Source of the DNA: Candidatus Omnitrophota bacterium | GTDB taxonomy: Bacteria > Hinthialibacterota > Hinthialibacteria > Hinthialibacterales > JAKPRU01 | Assembly (NCBI GenBank): GCA_029557025.1 | Contig: JAKPRU010000365.1 | Coordinates: 1-8,690, forward strand | Direction of reading: 5' to 3' | Length of the DNA: 8,690 nucleotides | Shown here: one piece after another, positions 1 through 8,328 of the stretch | Layout of the letters: every line of letters begins with the position of its first letter | Position numbering within the stretch: position 1 is the stretch's first letter | Notes under the pieces: generated by a model | Told to the model about the DNA's origin: nothing | Database searches by the model: none | The model's input: the letters and a program-made list of their open reading frames with translations, nothing else | Translations under genes and position numbers: made by a program

Positions 1-2
1 AT

Positions 3-305
3 GGCAAGGTCGATCCGGATCTCCTGGACGCACTCCGAGAACATGTAAGAACAATGGAAAAGACCATCGGGGAATACAATCAACAGGATGAGGCATTCCG
101 GCAGCTGTATGCGCGTGACCTGGTCGATACCGCCATGGAGATCATTGTCTCTTACCTGTTCCTGAATGCGTCCCGTTACACCGATCACAAAAAAGTCATC
201 GCGCGGCGATATATTACACAAGTTCTTCCGAAAATTCGGATGCGACTCGAACGCATTGCCATCGGGGAACGATCCACACTCGACCTGTTCGAGCAGGTCA
301 TTTGA
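3..305 (+). CDS. C-terminal part of a probable acyl-CoA dehydrogenase (5' truncated by window edge)
   Basis: The frame is open from base 3 without a stop, so the gene begins before the window; the internal ATG at 54 is not needed as a start. The visible 100 residues are helical and charged. They contain a run ARDLVDTAMEIIVSYLFLNAS, then KKVIARRYITQVLPKIRMRLERIAIGERSTLDLF, ending in EQVI. This resembles the extra C-terminal helical region of long-chain acyl-CoA dehydrogenases, which oxidise acyl-CoA at the alpha-beta bond using FAD in the cytoplasm. The FAD- and substrate-binding domains lie outside the window, so the call rests on general resemblance only. There is no signal peptide in view and no evident link to the secreted-protein genes downstream. 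It ends convergently with the gene on the opposite strand. Confidence 0.5.
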   Translation, partial: GKVDPDLLDALREHVRTMEKTIGEYNQQDEAFRQLYARDLVDTAMEIIVSYLFLNASRYTDHKKVIARRYITQVLPKIRMRLERIAIGERSTLDLFEQVI

Positions 306-331
306 CGTTACCAATCACAGCCCGGAATAAC

Positions 332-367
332 GGGTGCAGGGGCCATTCACGAATCGCCCCTGCACCC
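332..367. repeat. Perfect 12-bp inverted repeat, REP/MITE-like hairpin
   Basis: The left arm GGGTGCAGGGGC (332-343) is the exact reverse complement of the right arm GCCCCTGCACCC (356-367). The 12-base centre is itself nearly palindromic (ATTC AC GAAT), so the whole unit can form a long cruciform or RNA hairpin. Its position between convergent genes fits a bidirectional terminator, although neither side has a clean T-run. The core resembles dispersed intergenic repeats with a GGGGCGATTC-type arm that I recall from many genomes; that family link is from memory. Confidence 0.7.
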
Positions 368-375
368 ACTCTTCT

Positions 376-396
376 CCCTCTCCCTCCGGGAGAGGG
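376..396. repeat. Perfect 9-bp inverted repeat, dispersed-repeat type
   Basis: CCCTCTCCC (376-384) and GGGAGAGGG (388-396) are exact reverse complements around a TCC loop, followed at 397-408 by TTGGGGTGAGGG. The combination matches a widely dispersed intergenic palindromic element seen in unrelated bacterial genomes (recalled, not searched). It starts only 8 bases after the previous palindrome, so the two form a composite unit. A TTCTTTT run at about 409-416 could help termination for the plus-strand gene. Confidence 0.7.
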
Positions 397-482
397 TTGG
401 GGTGAGGGATTCTTTTGCATAGCCTATGTTCCTCAATCTCCCGCTGCAATCTCTTATTCATCCTTCATCCTTCTCTCTCCGT

Positions 483-2744
483 CTACTTCAACTCTGGCCT
501 CGGCGGCCCGTCATACGGCGTGGCGCCCAGCCGGACATTTCTTCTCTCTACCGTCAGCAAAGCCGGATCGGTCACAGTCGGTGCAGTAATCATCCCGTAA
601 TACCGTGCCATCCAGTACGCGTGAATCCACCCGGACGGATCCTCTACGCAACGTCCGCCGGTTCCTCCATCCAACGCCAGCGTCGATTCTGCCCAACGCA
701 GCGGGCCACGTTCACGCGGGGAAATCGCCTTCACACCACCGGAATACGCAACATAGCCTTTCGGGGTAAACAAGTCATCCCGATTGGAGTTCCGGTATGT
801 ATATTCGATCAAATCCAGCGGCCATTCTCGCAAGTGTTGAACGGCCTGTTCCAGCTCACAGTCGTTTCCGGTAACGACCCCGTAGATCATGTTGAACCAC
901 GGATTCTGTTCAATGCGCTCTACTTCCCAGCTGCGTTCGAGACTTCGACGGTAAATCGAGAGCAGAACCGGATCCGTTTCATAGTGCAGAATCGGGAAAT
1001 AGACATAAAAAGCCAGCTCATCATCCGAATGGAAAATAAAGTCCGGCGGAAAAACTAACTTCTGCCGAATCACTTCCTTGGGATATTCCAGTTTCTGTAG
1101 CTCCTGGTAGGCTTTCAGGAACTTTTCATTTCCGGTCATCGCGTAGGCGGTACACATAAAGGAAAGCACTTCCAGACCGTTCAATCCGCGTGCATAAAAT
1201 CCGATCGGCCTCTGGAGATACTCCGGGTCCCATCGGCCCCACCGGGTGGGTTTTCCATCCAGGTCCATCAGAACCCAACCGTTATCGATAATGTGGGAGG
1301 CCATCCGCGCAAGATGTTCTTCGGCGCGTTCCTTTTCTCTTCCTTCGGCGGCGACATCATGAAAAACGGAGACCGAATAGAAATGCGCGTCAATCTCGTC
1401 GCTGGAGGTATCGCTTTTCCACTCCCACACACCGTCCGGCGTGTCATGCCATTCCGCCGGAAATCCGCCGGAACCGTGTTGTGCCTGGTGCCCCTTTTCC
1501 CCTTTCGCCCAGACCGCGCGGGCCGGGTAACCGTCAATTGGAGTGATCTCCTCCAGCCATTTCATCGCATGAAATGAGTTGATAGCCTCTTTTCTGGCGT
1601 CTTCATCCCCGGTTACTGCATACTTGAAAGACATCGCTGCAAGATAATGCGCGGTCCACCCGCCGTCATTGTCGCTGATCTCTCTCACCCAGCCGCCTTT
1701 ATCTTCTTCGTAAAGTAATTTATGTACAAATCCGAGCCGCTTCATTCCCCACTCGTCCAGATGGCGTTCATAGAAAGCGGCCTTTTTCTGAAGCGTGTAG
1801 GGTACATATTCGATGATTCCCAGTCCGCCGTCCGTCGCGATATACACGTGATTCCCGCTGCACGCGATTGCACGGACCGAATTGTCCGGTAGCCAACGGT
1901 CCGCTGCGAAGTAGTGAAACTCTCCCGTTTCGGTCATTCGGATGGCTCCCCTCGATGTGCCGATCCACAGGTCCTTGTCGGATACCGTCAGGCAGGTTGT
2001 GTCTTCCACACATAAACCATCTTTACCCCGAATTTGGGTCATTGCCATTCCGCGCAGGACGGCCAACCCCCTCGCAGTGGCCACAAAGAGGCGGCTTCCC
2101 AATGCGCACAGGTCCCGTGTTTCCGGGCACGGCAGATCCCCCCAGTCGATGACCTCCTCGAATTCGTACTTCCCTCCGTCGAAAATTCCCAGGCGACCGG
2201 CCCCCAGCACATAAATCGCTCCGCCGTATGATTCAACGGACTGAATAGCCATCGGACAATTCTCGGCGTTCTCCAAAGGAACCAACTTGTCGCCTTCAAC
2301 CCGATAAAGCGCTCCTTCCCCGGCCACAATCACTCCGCCGGAATGCACACAGAGGTCTCGATATCCTCCTTCGCCGACCCGTTTCCAACCGCGCGAATCA
2401 AGGCGATAAAGCCCCTGATCCGTAATCGCCCAAAGGTCATTCGCCAACACCCTCAGCCGACGGACCGGCTCACGCAGTTCCGCGATCGGCGAGAGCGATT
2501 CCTCTTCAAGCCCCCTCAGACCATCCTCGCATCCGGCGTACACACGATTCTGATACGCCGCTACCGCCAGAACCGGGCTATCCGTTTCGACTTTCTTTCC
2601 GACTTCCTGGAGAAAAACCTCATCCGCAACCGGCTCCCAGAGTCGGCTCTGATTGCGCGTCGACCCGATCTCCGCCGATTGGGCGGCATTCCATACCAGA
2701 CCGACAAGGAGTATTGCCCACGCAGAAACACCTTTCCGAAACAT
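483..2744 (-). CDS. Secreted beta-propeller (Reg_prop-like) fused to a helical, alpha/alpha-toroid-like domain
   Basis: This 753-residue protein starts with a Sec signal peptide (MFRKG, hydrophobic core at about 8-20, likely cleavage after AQSA at residue 24). Residues about 55-312 form repeating blades of the type DLWIGTSRGAIRMTETG and HVYIATDGGLGIIE, as in the ligand-sensing propellers of hybrid two-component sensors. No transmembrane segment, kinase or DNA-binding domain follows. Instead, residues about 320-725 are helical with aromatic and acidic motifs: DNDGGWTAHYLAA (358-370), SDTSSDEIDAHF (444-455), RWGRWDPE (501-508) and HSDDELAFYVYFP (572-584). This resembles the toroid folds of polysaccharide lyases and epimerases. 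I infer a periplasmic or extracellular carbohydrate-binding or -processing protein; the reaction is unknown. The start is supported by GGAGGT seven bases upstream. It is transcribed divergently from the operon beginning at 2975. Confidence 0.8.
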   Translation of the reverse strand: MFRKGVSAWAILLVGLVWNAAQSAEIGSTRNQSRLWEPVADEVFLQEVGKKVETDSPVLAVAAYQNRVYAGCEDGLRGLEEESLSPIAELREPVRRLRVLANDLWAITDQGLYRLDSRGWKRVGEGGYRDLCVHSGGVIVAGEGALYRVEGDKLVPLENAENCPMAIQSVESYGGAIYVLGAGRLGIFDGGKYEFEEVIDWGDLPCPETRDLCALGSRLFVATARGLAVLRGMAMTQIRGKDGLCVEDTTCLTVSDKDLWIGTSRGAIRMTETGEFHYFAADRWLPDNSVRAIACSGNHVYIATDGGLGIIEYVPYTLQKKAAFYERHLDEWGMKRLGFVHKLLYEEDKGGWVREISDNDGGWTAHYLAAMSFKYAVTGDEDARKEAINSFHAMKWLEEITPIDGYPARAVWAKGEKGHQAQHGSGGFPAEWHDTPDGVWEWKSDTSSDEIDAHFYSVSVFHDVAAEGREKERAEEHLARMASHIIDNGWVLMDLDGKPTRWGRWDPEYLQRPIGFYARGLNGLEVLSFMCTAYAMTGNEKFLKAYQELQKLEYPKEVIRQKLVFPPDFIFHSDDELAFYVYFPILHYETDPVLLSIYRRSLERSWEVERIEQNPWFNMIYGVVTGNDCELEQAVQHLREWPLDLIEYTYRNSNRDDLFTPKGYVAYSGGVKAISPRERGPLRWAESTLALDGGTGGRCVEDPSGWIHAYWMARYYGMITAPTVTDPALLTVERRNVRLGATPYDGPPRPELK

Positions 2745-2751
2745 TTCATAG

Positions 2752-2757
2752 ACCTCC
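2752..2757 (-). promoter_or_regulatory. Ribosome binding site of the propeller-toroid gene
   Basis: On the minus strand GGAGGT lies seven bases before the ATG at 2744. This strong Shine-Dalgarno site fixes the start and agrees with the signal peptide beginning at that residue. Confidence 0.75.
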
Positions 2758-2776
2758 GTTGGCTGCGATGAATCTT

Positions 2777-2792
2777 GATTGAGAAGTCAATC
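2777..2792. promoter_or_regulatory. Small inverted repeat, possible operator
   Basis: GATTGA (2777-2782) and TCAATC (2787-2792) are exact reverse complements around GAAG. The site lies about 33 bases upstream of the minus-strand start, in its leader or promoter. It could bind a dimeric regulator or form a small leader hairpin, but six-base arms also arise by chance. Confidence 0.2.
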
Positions 2793-2860
2793 CGTCTGAT
2801 TTATGAAAGCCTAGTGTAACTCACCTTCCGCCCGCCGTATAGCATCGACACAAGGCTTGC

Positions 2861-2889
2861 TTGCCGGTGGTTTCACGACGGAATAGAAT
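2861..2889 (+). promoter_or_regulatory. Possible sigma70-type promoter for the operon
   Basis: TTGCCG (2861-2866) and TAGAAT (2884-2889) match the -35 and -10 hexamers at 4/6 and 5/6 positions with a 17-base spacer. The predicted start of transcription is about 80 bases before the ATG at 2975. The match was found by eye and promoter consensus in this lineage is unknown. Confidence 0.25.
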
Positions 2890-2974
2890 ACCCGTGTTGT
2901 TGCTTCATCCTGGCGGACCGCCCGCCGGCCCTTTCTGGTTCCCACGAAGACGTAAAAAAAACGGAGTGGTGCCG

Positions 2975-3835
2975 ATGATAATCCTCAACAAAACACGAGC
3001 GGCCTTTTTCGCAAGCGCCATTTTTCTCTTGATTTTTCCGTTCTGCGCAATGGCGTTTGACCTGAGTGAGCTGAAAGGAGAGGTAGTCTTTTCGAGCAAT
3101 CGGTCAGGCTCGTGGTGTATATGGATGATGCAGGCAAACGGTTCCGAGGCTCGGCAGATTACAAAGACGGAAGCGGACACAATGGACGTCGATCCGCGTT
3201 TCAGCCCGAATGCCGAGTGGATTCTGTTCAGTTCGAGACGAGGCGGAAAAACCGGAATCTGGAAAGTGCGCAAGGACGGCTCTCAACCGGAAAGGATCTG
3301 TGACGGAGACCAGGCGGAATGGTCGCCGGATGGAGCCAGGATTGCCTTTCGCCGTGATGAAAAAATATGGATTCGTGACTTGTCTCGGAACGCGGAGAAA
3401 GCGATCAGCCCGCCGGATTGGCCGCACTGTTCCGGGCCTTCCTGGAGTCCCGACGGCACACGAATCTCTTTCGCCTGCCGTTGGGATGCCGCTAACGCCC
3501 TGTTTTTAGTCGATACCGAGGGAGCCGAACCTGTAACACTTTACGATAAAAATGGAGCATGTGAACCGCATTGGTCCCCGGACGGGACACGTCTTGTATA
3601 CGAAACCGAGACCCATTTGTACACAATCCGGCCGGATGGGACCGCCAATCGACCTCTCACATACTACGGCGGAGTCCAGCGCTATGGACGATGGAGTCCC
3701 AACGGCGACTACATTATCTATTGCCAGGGCGTGACGGAGAACGGGCCATGGGAGATCTATGTAGTGCCCTCGAAGGGTGGAACACCGGTGCAACTGACAT
3801 CCGGCCACTCCGACCTGAATCCGGATTGGAAATAA
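2975..3835 (+). CDS. Secreted PD40/TolB-like beta-propeller protein
   Basis: From the ATG at 2975 the protein has 286 residues. It opens with a signal peptide (MIILNKTR, then a hydrophobic run, likely cleavage after CAMA at residue 27). The rest is a run of PD40 propeller blades marked by FSPNAEW (77), WSPDGAR (116), WSPDGTR (157 and 200), WSPNGDY (240) and a closing NPDWK (282), so about six blades fill the whole mature chain. Such propellers bind proteins, peptides or sugars; no catalytic motif is visible. It is unlikely to be true TolB: the TolB N-terminal domain is absent and no tol/pal genes are near. GGAG at 2963-2966 lies eight bases before the chosen ATG; the longer frame from a TTG at 2861 would bury the signal peptide. 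It is the first gene of the operon. Confidence 0.85.
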   Translation: MIILNKTRAAFFASAIFLLIFPFCAMAFDLSELKGEVVFSSNRSGSWCIWMMQANGSEARQITKTEADTMDVDPRFSPNAEWILFSSRRGGKTGIWKVRKDGSQPERICDGDQAEWSPDGARIAFRRDEKIWIRDLSRNAEKAISPPDWPHCSGPSWSPDGTRISFACRWDAANALFLVDTEGAEPVTLYDKNGACEPHWSPDGTRLVYETETHLYTIRPDGTANRPLTYYGGVQRYGRWSPNGDYIIYCQGVTENGPWEIYVVPSKGGTPVQLTSGHSDLNPDWK

Positions 3836-3839
3836 TTCC

Positions 3840-5531
3840 ATGACCACCAGCGAGTGTTGTCCTATGCTTTCCAAATATGTCTGTCCACTTCGCAGCATAA
3901 TTCTATTAGCCGTTGTCCTGACGAGTTTTCCTGACTCAGCGGAGGCAGCAACAGTAAACGAGTTGATTGCTGAGAAGGGGGCCATCTTCCCTTATATTCT
4001 GGATACCGTTACCCCGATTCCCGAATCTCCCTCCCCCGATATTTTGATAGATAAAGACGGATGGTTCCTTGTCCCAGAAGGCATTACGGAATGTTCATTC
4101 CGGGGAGATACGATTATTCTGAATGATCGGATTCTGATACGGATTAGAAAGAACGGATCCGAATCGGATATCTATTCCCTTCTGGAAAGCGGCCCGGCCT
4201 TTCGTGCCCGCGTCACGCCGACCTCCACCACAGGTTCCCCCGCTGTAATAGACAGTATCCGAATCGTTGAGAACAACCCCGGTGCGGTAGAAATCGCGAC
4301 TGATTTTGTTGCAGAACAGCATACGAACACCTTCGCCCTTCGCCTTACTCCGGCAAGTTCTATTGTCGAACTGATCGGAATGGAGAATGTGAACAGTATT
4401 TCCATTCGCAATAACTGGGAATATGTGGTGGTCCCGAATTTTTTTGCGGATGATATGGTGTTTCGCGGCAGTCCGATGGGGACGAATTGGGTGTTCTTGC
4501 CCGCGGAACAATTTCTGTTAGCGATGGCGGACGGTGGGGACTCGATTCTGATGACGGTGTGGGATTCGCCCGGGCGGACCGCGAAAGCCGTATTCTCCGG
4601 TGAACCGCCACAATCCCATCTGGAGGCTCTTGAACTGGGTATGAAAGCATCCGCAAAGATATGGCTAGCTTTCCTGGAAAGTCCTGGAATCTGGTCGGCA
4701 CGTTCCTCGCCTCACGATAATTCGAAACAAGACTCCGCACGCTTTTCTCCTCCTTTCCCCGGCAAGTGGCGCGTCAATCTACTGAAGGACGGTGGCTTCG
4801 CGACTTCCTGTACTAACGAATCGGGCGTTTGTTCTATGTCGCCACACGGATCATTTTTGCTCTATCCGATCGACCGTACAAAAGACACACCAATTACACA
4901 GTTTTGCCCGGTTGACATTTTGCGAAATACACTCGGCGTCGGGCCGTGTCAATATGTCCTGGATTCCGAACAGATTGCTGTGGAGGATTACCCGACTCCC
5001 GACCGTGTTGCAGACTGGGTCGAAAGCCTGGCTGCAAAAAATCGCCAATCCCGATACGCGGAACAAATCCGGGACACATGTACGGACATGCTTGCATTAT
5101 TGTCAGAAACCCGCTCGCGAACCGACACATACCGTCGATCCGCCCGAGAGATCGCCTCACTTTGTAAGACAGCAGAACAACAGAACCCTGATACGGCACA
5201 GTTACTTCAGAGAATCCGAATGACTATGGAAACGATGGAATCCGATATCGCCCGGCGGACAGCCGATTCCGCCGGTCAGGAATCCATGGAAACACTGTGC
5301 GCCCGGATATCCACGCTGATCGCTAAACCGGACAGCGGAGCTGAAATTAGCGCAGTCTGCTCGAAAATCCGATCTATCGGTGCTGTTGGCGACTATACTT
5401 TATCCAAATGCCGTATGTCTTTTCGGTGGGTCGATTGTCTGTGCCGTATGGGGATGGAACAGACGCCGGATCACTCAGAGAGTTATCGGGAAATTCAGAG
5501 TACGCTGCACCAATTCCTTGTGAATGAATAG
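3840..5531 (+). CDS. Secreted protein of unrecognised family, short paralogue of the next gene
   Basis: This is a 563-residue protein in a family I cannot name. The signal peptide is SKYVCPLRS plus a hydrophobic core, with likely cleavage after AEA near residue 36. The start at 3840 lies four bases after the preceding stop, with a weak GGA nine bases ahead; an ATG at 3864 gives a more compact signal peptide and is equally possible. Residues about 45-375 look beta-rich. They share collinear blocks with the neighbour: NFFADDMV (200-207), ILMTVWDS (236-243), IWLAFLESPGIW (274-285), PFPGKWRV (305-312) and LLYPIDR...VDILRNTLGVGPCQYVLD (340-375). Residues about 385-560 are helical, charged and Cys-containing. 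Compared with its neighbour it lacks roughly 60 Trp-rich residues between PGKWRV and LLYPIDR. Tandem duplication followed by divergence is the likely origin. Binding or catalysis in a secreted complex is possible but unproven. Confidence 0.75.
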   Translation: MTTSECCPMLSKYVCPLRSIILLAVVLTSFPDSAEAATVNELIAEKGAIFPYILDTVTPIPESPSPDILIDKDGWFLVPEGITECSFRGDTIILNDRILIRIRKNGSESDIYSLLESGPAFRARVTPTSTTGSPAVIDSIRIVENNPGAVEIATDFVAEQHTNTFALRLTPASSIVELIGMENVNSISIRNNWEYVVVPNFFADDMVFRGSPMGTNWVFLPAEQFLLAMADGGDSILMTVWDSPGRTAKAVFSGEPPQSHLEALELGMKASAKIWLAFLESPGIWSARSSPHDNSKQDSARFSPPFPGKWRVNLLKDGGFATSCTNESGVCSMSPHGSFLLYPIDRTKDTPITQFCPVDILRNTLGVGPCQYVLDSEQIAVEDYPTPDRVADWVESLAAKNRQSRYAEQIRDTCTDMLALLSETRSRTDTYRRSAREIASLCKTAEQQNPDTAQLLQRIRMTMETMESDIARRTADSAGQESMETLCARISTLIAKPDSGAEISAVCSKIRSIGAVGDYTLSKCRMSFRWVDCLCRMGMEQTPDHSESYREIQSTLHQFLVNE

Positions 5532-5562
5532 CGGATATGGATCAGTTCGTATGACACAGCCC

Positions 5563-5570
5563 AAGGAGGT
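5563..5570 (+). promoter_or_regulatory. Strong ribosome binding site that decides the start of the second paralogue
   Basis: AAGGAGGT lies ten bases before the ATG at 5581. This favours 5581 over the in-frame upstream ATGs at 5524, which overlaps the previous gene by eight bases, and 5551. The signal peptide begins at the same residue. Confidence 0.75.
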
Positions 5571-5580
5571 TGCCTACAGA

Positions 5581-7425
5581 ATGCGCAATAGAATGTATTG
5601 TTCGCTTGTTGTAATAGTCTGCATCGCCATTCCGACCTCCGCGGTGTGTAGCGCTGAACCTGTCGAGCCTTTTACTTACTTGATGGACACGGGCGCGTGT
5701 GTCGTCTCGCTAAGAGGCCCGGAGTTCGCCTCGCTCGTCTACTCTTGGGCAATTATTCCCGATGAGAAAATCGATCATGATTTCGCGGGCGATGTCGCAT
5801 TAATAAATGACAAAATCGGTGTACTGGTTCATGCGGACGGGAAGGTGATTCAGCTTTATTCACGATCCGGTAATGTGTTCCCGGATCGGGCCATGCTTTC
5901 CTTTGCGGAGATTGCTGCGTCCTCCGATAATCTGAAGGTACAGATTGTGGAGAATTCAATAAACCGAATAGAGTTGGGCCTGATCTCTCAAGAAGAAAAG
6001 TCGGCTGTTCCTGTATTCTCTTTAGATCTCGAAGTCGGGAGACCATACCTGCATATTCGTAACGGGCACCGTAAGCTGACAGCAAATCTTCATCATGACG
6101 CACAATATGCTCTCCTGCCGGATTTTTTCGCGGATGATATTGTAATCAATCCAAGAGGTGTGCCCCCCGACAAGGCGGCGCTCCCCAGCGAGAATGTTCT
6201 CGTGGATCTATCGGGAGACGGAAATGCAATTCTAATGTGTGTCTGGAAAGACAGCCAAGAGGATATAGTGGTTCACTTTGCGGAAGCCGGTGAACGCCGA
6301 CAGATTACACGGGCTGATTTGGACTGTCCGGAGGAAGGTGAATTGTGGATTGCGCTCCTGGAGGATTCCGGAATATGGCATCAGCGAGACATTACCCAGA
6401 GCGATGCGGGGAAGGTAATTCCTCTTGCGTGGAACATTCCCTTTCCGGCGCAGTGGCGCGTGGATTGGCAATGCGCAAACGGATTGACCGACAGCTGGGA
6501 AATGGTAACAGAGAACCCGGACGGCTCGTTCAGGAAACACGGGTGGCTTGGCACGGCGGAGGCGGTGGGAACGGGAGACTGGATGGATCGCGGAACCCGG
6601 CGGCGATGGACAACGGTACTCGGTTGGTTCTGGTATCCCTGCTGGGTTGACCTTACCGGGAAAGGCTACTTGCAGCCCCTGGCACGAAAAGTGATCCGGT
6701 TTGACGGTCCGGCGCTAATTTATCCGATCAATCGGATTCAGGAAACGCCATTGGACTGTTATACAGTAGTAGACATTGTGCGTAATACCCTCGGAGTGGG
6801 GCCATGCGAATATATTCTCGATGTGGAAGGACAGGCACAGAACTTTCGGGGAATAGCGACCTGTACTGCACGCGACATCTTGAATGAGATTTACACCGAG
6901 AAACGTCAGCGGGAATGCCGGGAAGAGGTCGATCAGGCTCTGGACGATGTCCTTGCGTTTATGAAACATATTCGCAGCCGAATCGAGCAGTATGTGCAAT
7001 TTGCGCGCGAGACGAAATCCTTTGTCGAAGAACAGAAAAGGAATTATCCGAACTGTGAGTCGCAACTCAGCGAAATTGCCGCACTGATCGGAGAACTTGA
7101 AGAGAACTATGAACGACGCAAACCGGGAATCGGGACGCCGGAATACGCCGAAGACCTTGTGCGGCGATTTCGTACGGAGGTGAGGGATTACGGGGGGGAT
7201 GATGCTCTCGCAAAGTGCAAGGAGATCACGAACGCGATTGTTCGGGTGGGAGATAATCAGGATGAGTTAGTCGGCGAATCGCGAATGGTCGTCAAATTGC
7301 TGCGCCAGAAGATTGGGTTGATGGCCGCTTTGCATCCGGAAATCGGCGATCTCGCGACGGAGATTCGCAATCGTACCCAGGCTATTCTTCGTAATCCGGC
7401 GAGCTATGAAGCCCCCCGGCACTAA
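5581..7425 (+). CDS. Secreted protein of unrecognised family, long paralogue of the preceding gene
   Basis: From 5581 the protein has 614 residues with a signal peptide (MRNRMYCS, hydrophobic core, likely cleavage near SAVCSA, residue 25). Numbered from this start, the blocks shared with the previous gene are PDFFADDIV (180-188), ILMCVWKDS (217-225), LWIALLEDSGIW (265-276), FPAQWRV (289-295) and LIYPINR...VDIVRNTLGVGPCEYILD (379-414). The Trp-rich stretch at about 307-372 (GWLGTAEA, GDWMDRGTRRRW, GWFWYPCWVDLTG) is absent from the shorter copy; its aromatic and charged residues make it the best candidate for a ligand or active site. Residues about 430-605 are long, charged helices, possibly coiled coil. 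The gene follows its paralogue after 49 bases and precedes the lipoprotein by 27 bases. I recall similar uncharacterised proteins from Planctomycetes-like genomes, without a named family or function. Confidence 0.78.
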   Translation: MRNRMYCSLVVIVCIAIPTSAVCSAEPVEPFTYLMDTGACVVSLRGPEFASLVYSWAIIPDEKIDHDFAGDVALINDKIGVLVHADGKVIQLYSRSGNVFPDRAMLSFAEIAASSDNLKVQIVENSINRIELGLISQEEKSAVPVFSLDLEVGRPYLHIRNGHRKLTANLHHDAQYALLPDFFADDIVINPRGVPPDKAALPSENVLVDLSGDGNAILMCVWKDSQEDIVVHFAEAGERRQITRADLDCPEEGELWIALLEDSGIWHQRDITQSDAGKVIPLAWNIPFPAQWRVDWQCANGLTDSWEMVTENPDGSFRKHGWLGTAEAVGTGDWMDRGTRRRWTTVLGWFWYPCWVDLTGKGYLQPLARKVIRFDGPALIYPINRIQETPLDCYTVVDIVRNTLGVGPCEYILDVEGQAQNFRGIATCTARDILNEIYTEKRQRECREEVDQALDDVLAFMKHIRSRIEQYVQFARETKSFVEEQKRNYPNCESQLSEIAALIGELEENYERRKPGIGTPEYAEDLVRRFRTEVRDYGGDDALAKCKEITNAIVRVGDNQDELVGESRMVVKLLRQKIGLMAALHPEIGDLATEIRNRTQAILRNPASYEAPRH

Positions 7426-7452
7426 CTACATTGTGATACGAAAGGAATATCA

Positions 7453-8292
<840 letters not shown>

Positions 8293-8328
8293 TTCTCTTG
8301 TCTGACTAGAGCGCTGGTACGGAACGGA

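Larger units (their letters stand above)
306..482. other. Convergent intergenic region with palindromic repeats
   Basis: This gap lies between two genes whose 3' ends face each other. It holds two strong inverted repeats (332-367 and 376-396, listed separately) followed by a pyrimidine-rich stretch at about 426-482 with a tandem TTCATCC. Short open frames across it are low-complexity and overlap the minus-strand gene, so I see no coding sequence. Confidence 0.7.
2745..2974. other. Divergent intergenic (promoter) region
   Basis: These 230 bases separate two divergently transcribed secreted-protein genes and must hold promoters for both. The plus-strand frame can be extended back to a TTG at 2861, but the added residues are proline- and arginine-rich and sit before a clear signal peptide, so I regard the region as non-coding. 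I could not pick a convincing minus-strand promoter. Confidence 0.6.

Noticed and set aside
332..396. CRISPR array
   Set aside because: The two palindromes have different sequences and there is no series of regularly spaced identical repeats.
426..1058. 210-codon plus-strand open frame
   Set aside because: It lies antisense to the well-supported propeller-toroid gene, has no recognisable domain and starts inside the repeat region; it is a shadow frame.
483..2744. Hybrid two-component sensor, suggested by the Reg_prop-type blades
   Set aside because: There is no transmembrane helix, histidine kinase, receiver or DNA-binding domain in the 753 residues.
2861..2974. Upstream extension of the PD40 propeller gene from a TTG
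   Set aside because: The added residues are Pro/Arg-rich and would bury a clear signal peptide; GGAG before the ATG at 2975 supports the shorter form.
2975..3835. TolB of the Tol-Pal system
   Set aside because: The N-terminal TolB domain is missing and no tol, pal or ybgF-like neighbours are present; the PD40 blades alone are not specific.
3506..3985. 159-codon minus-strand open frame across the end of the propeller gene
   Set aside because: It covers two real plus-strand genes, shows no domain and has no ribosome binding site context; it is a shadow frame.
5524..5580. Upstream start of the second paralogue overlapping the first gene
   Set aside because: A strong AAGGAGGT before 5581 and the signal peptide beginning there favour the later start.
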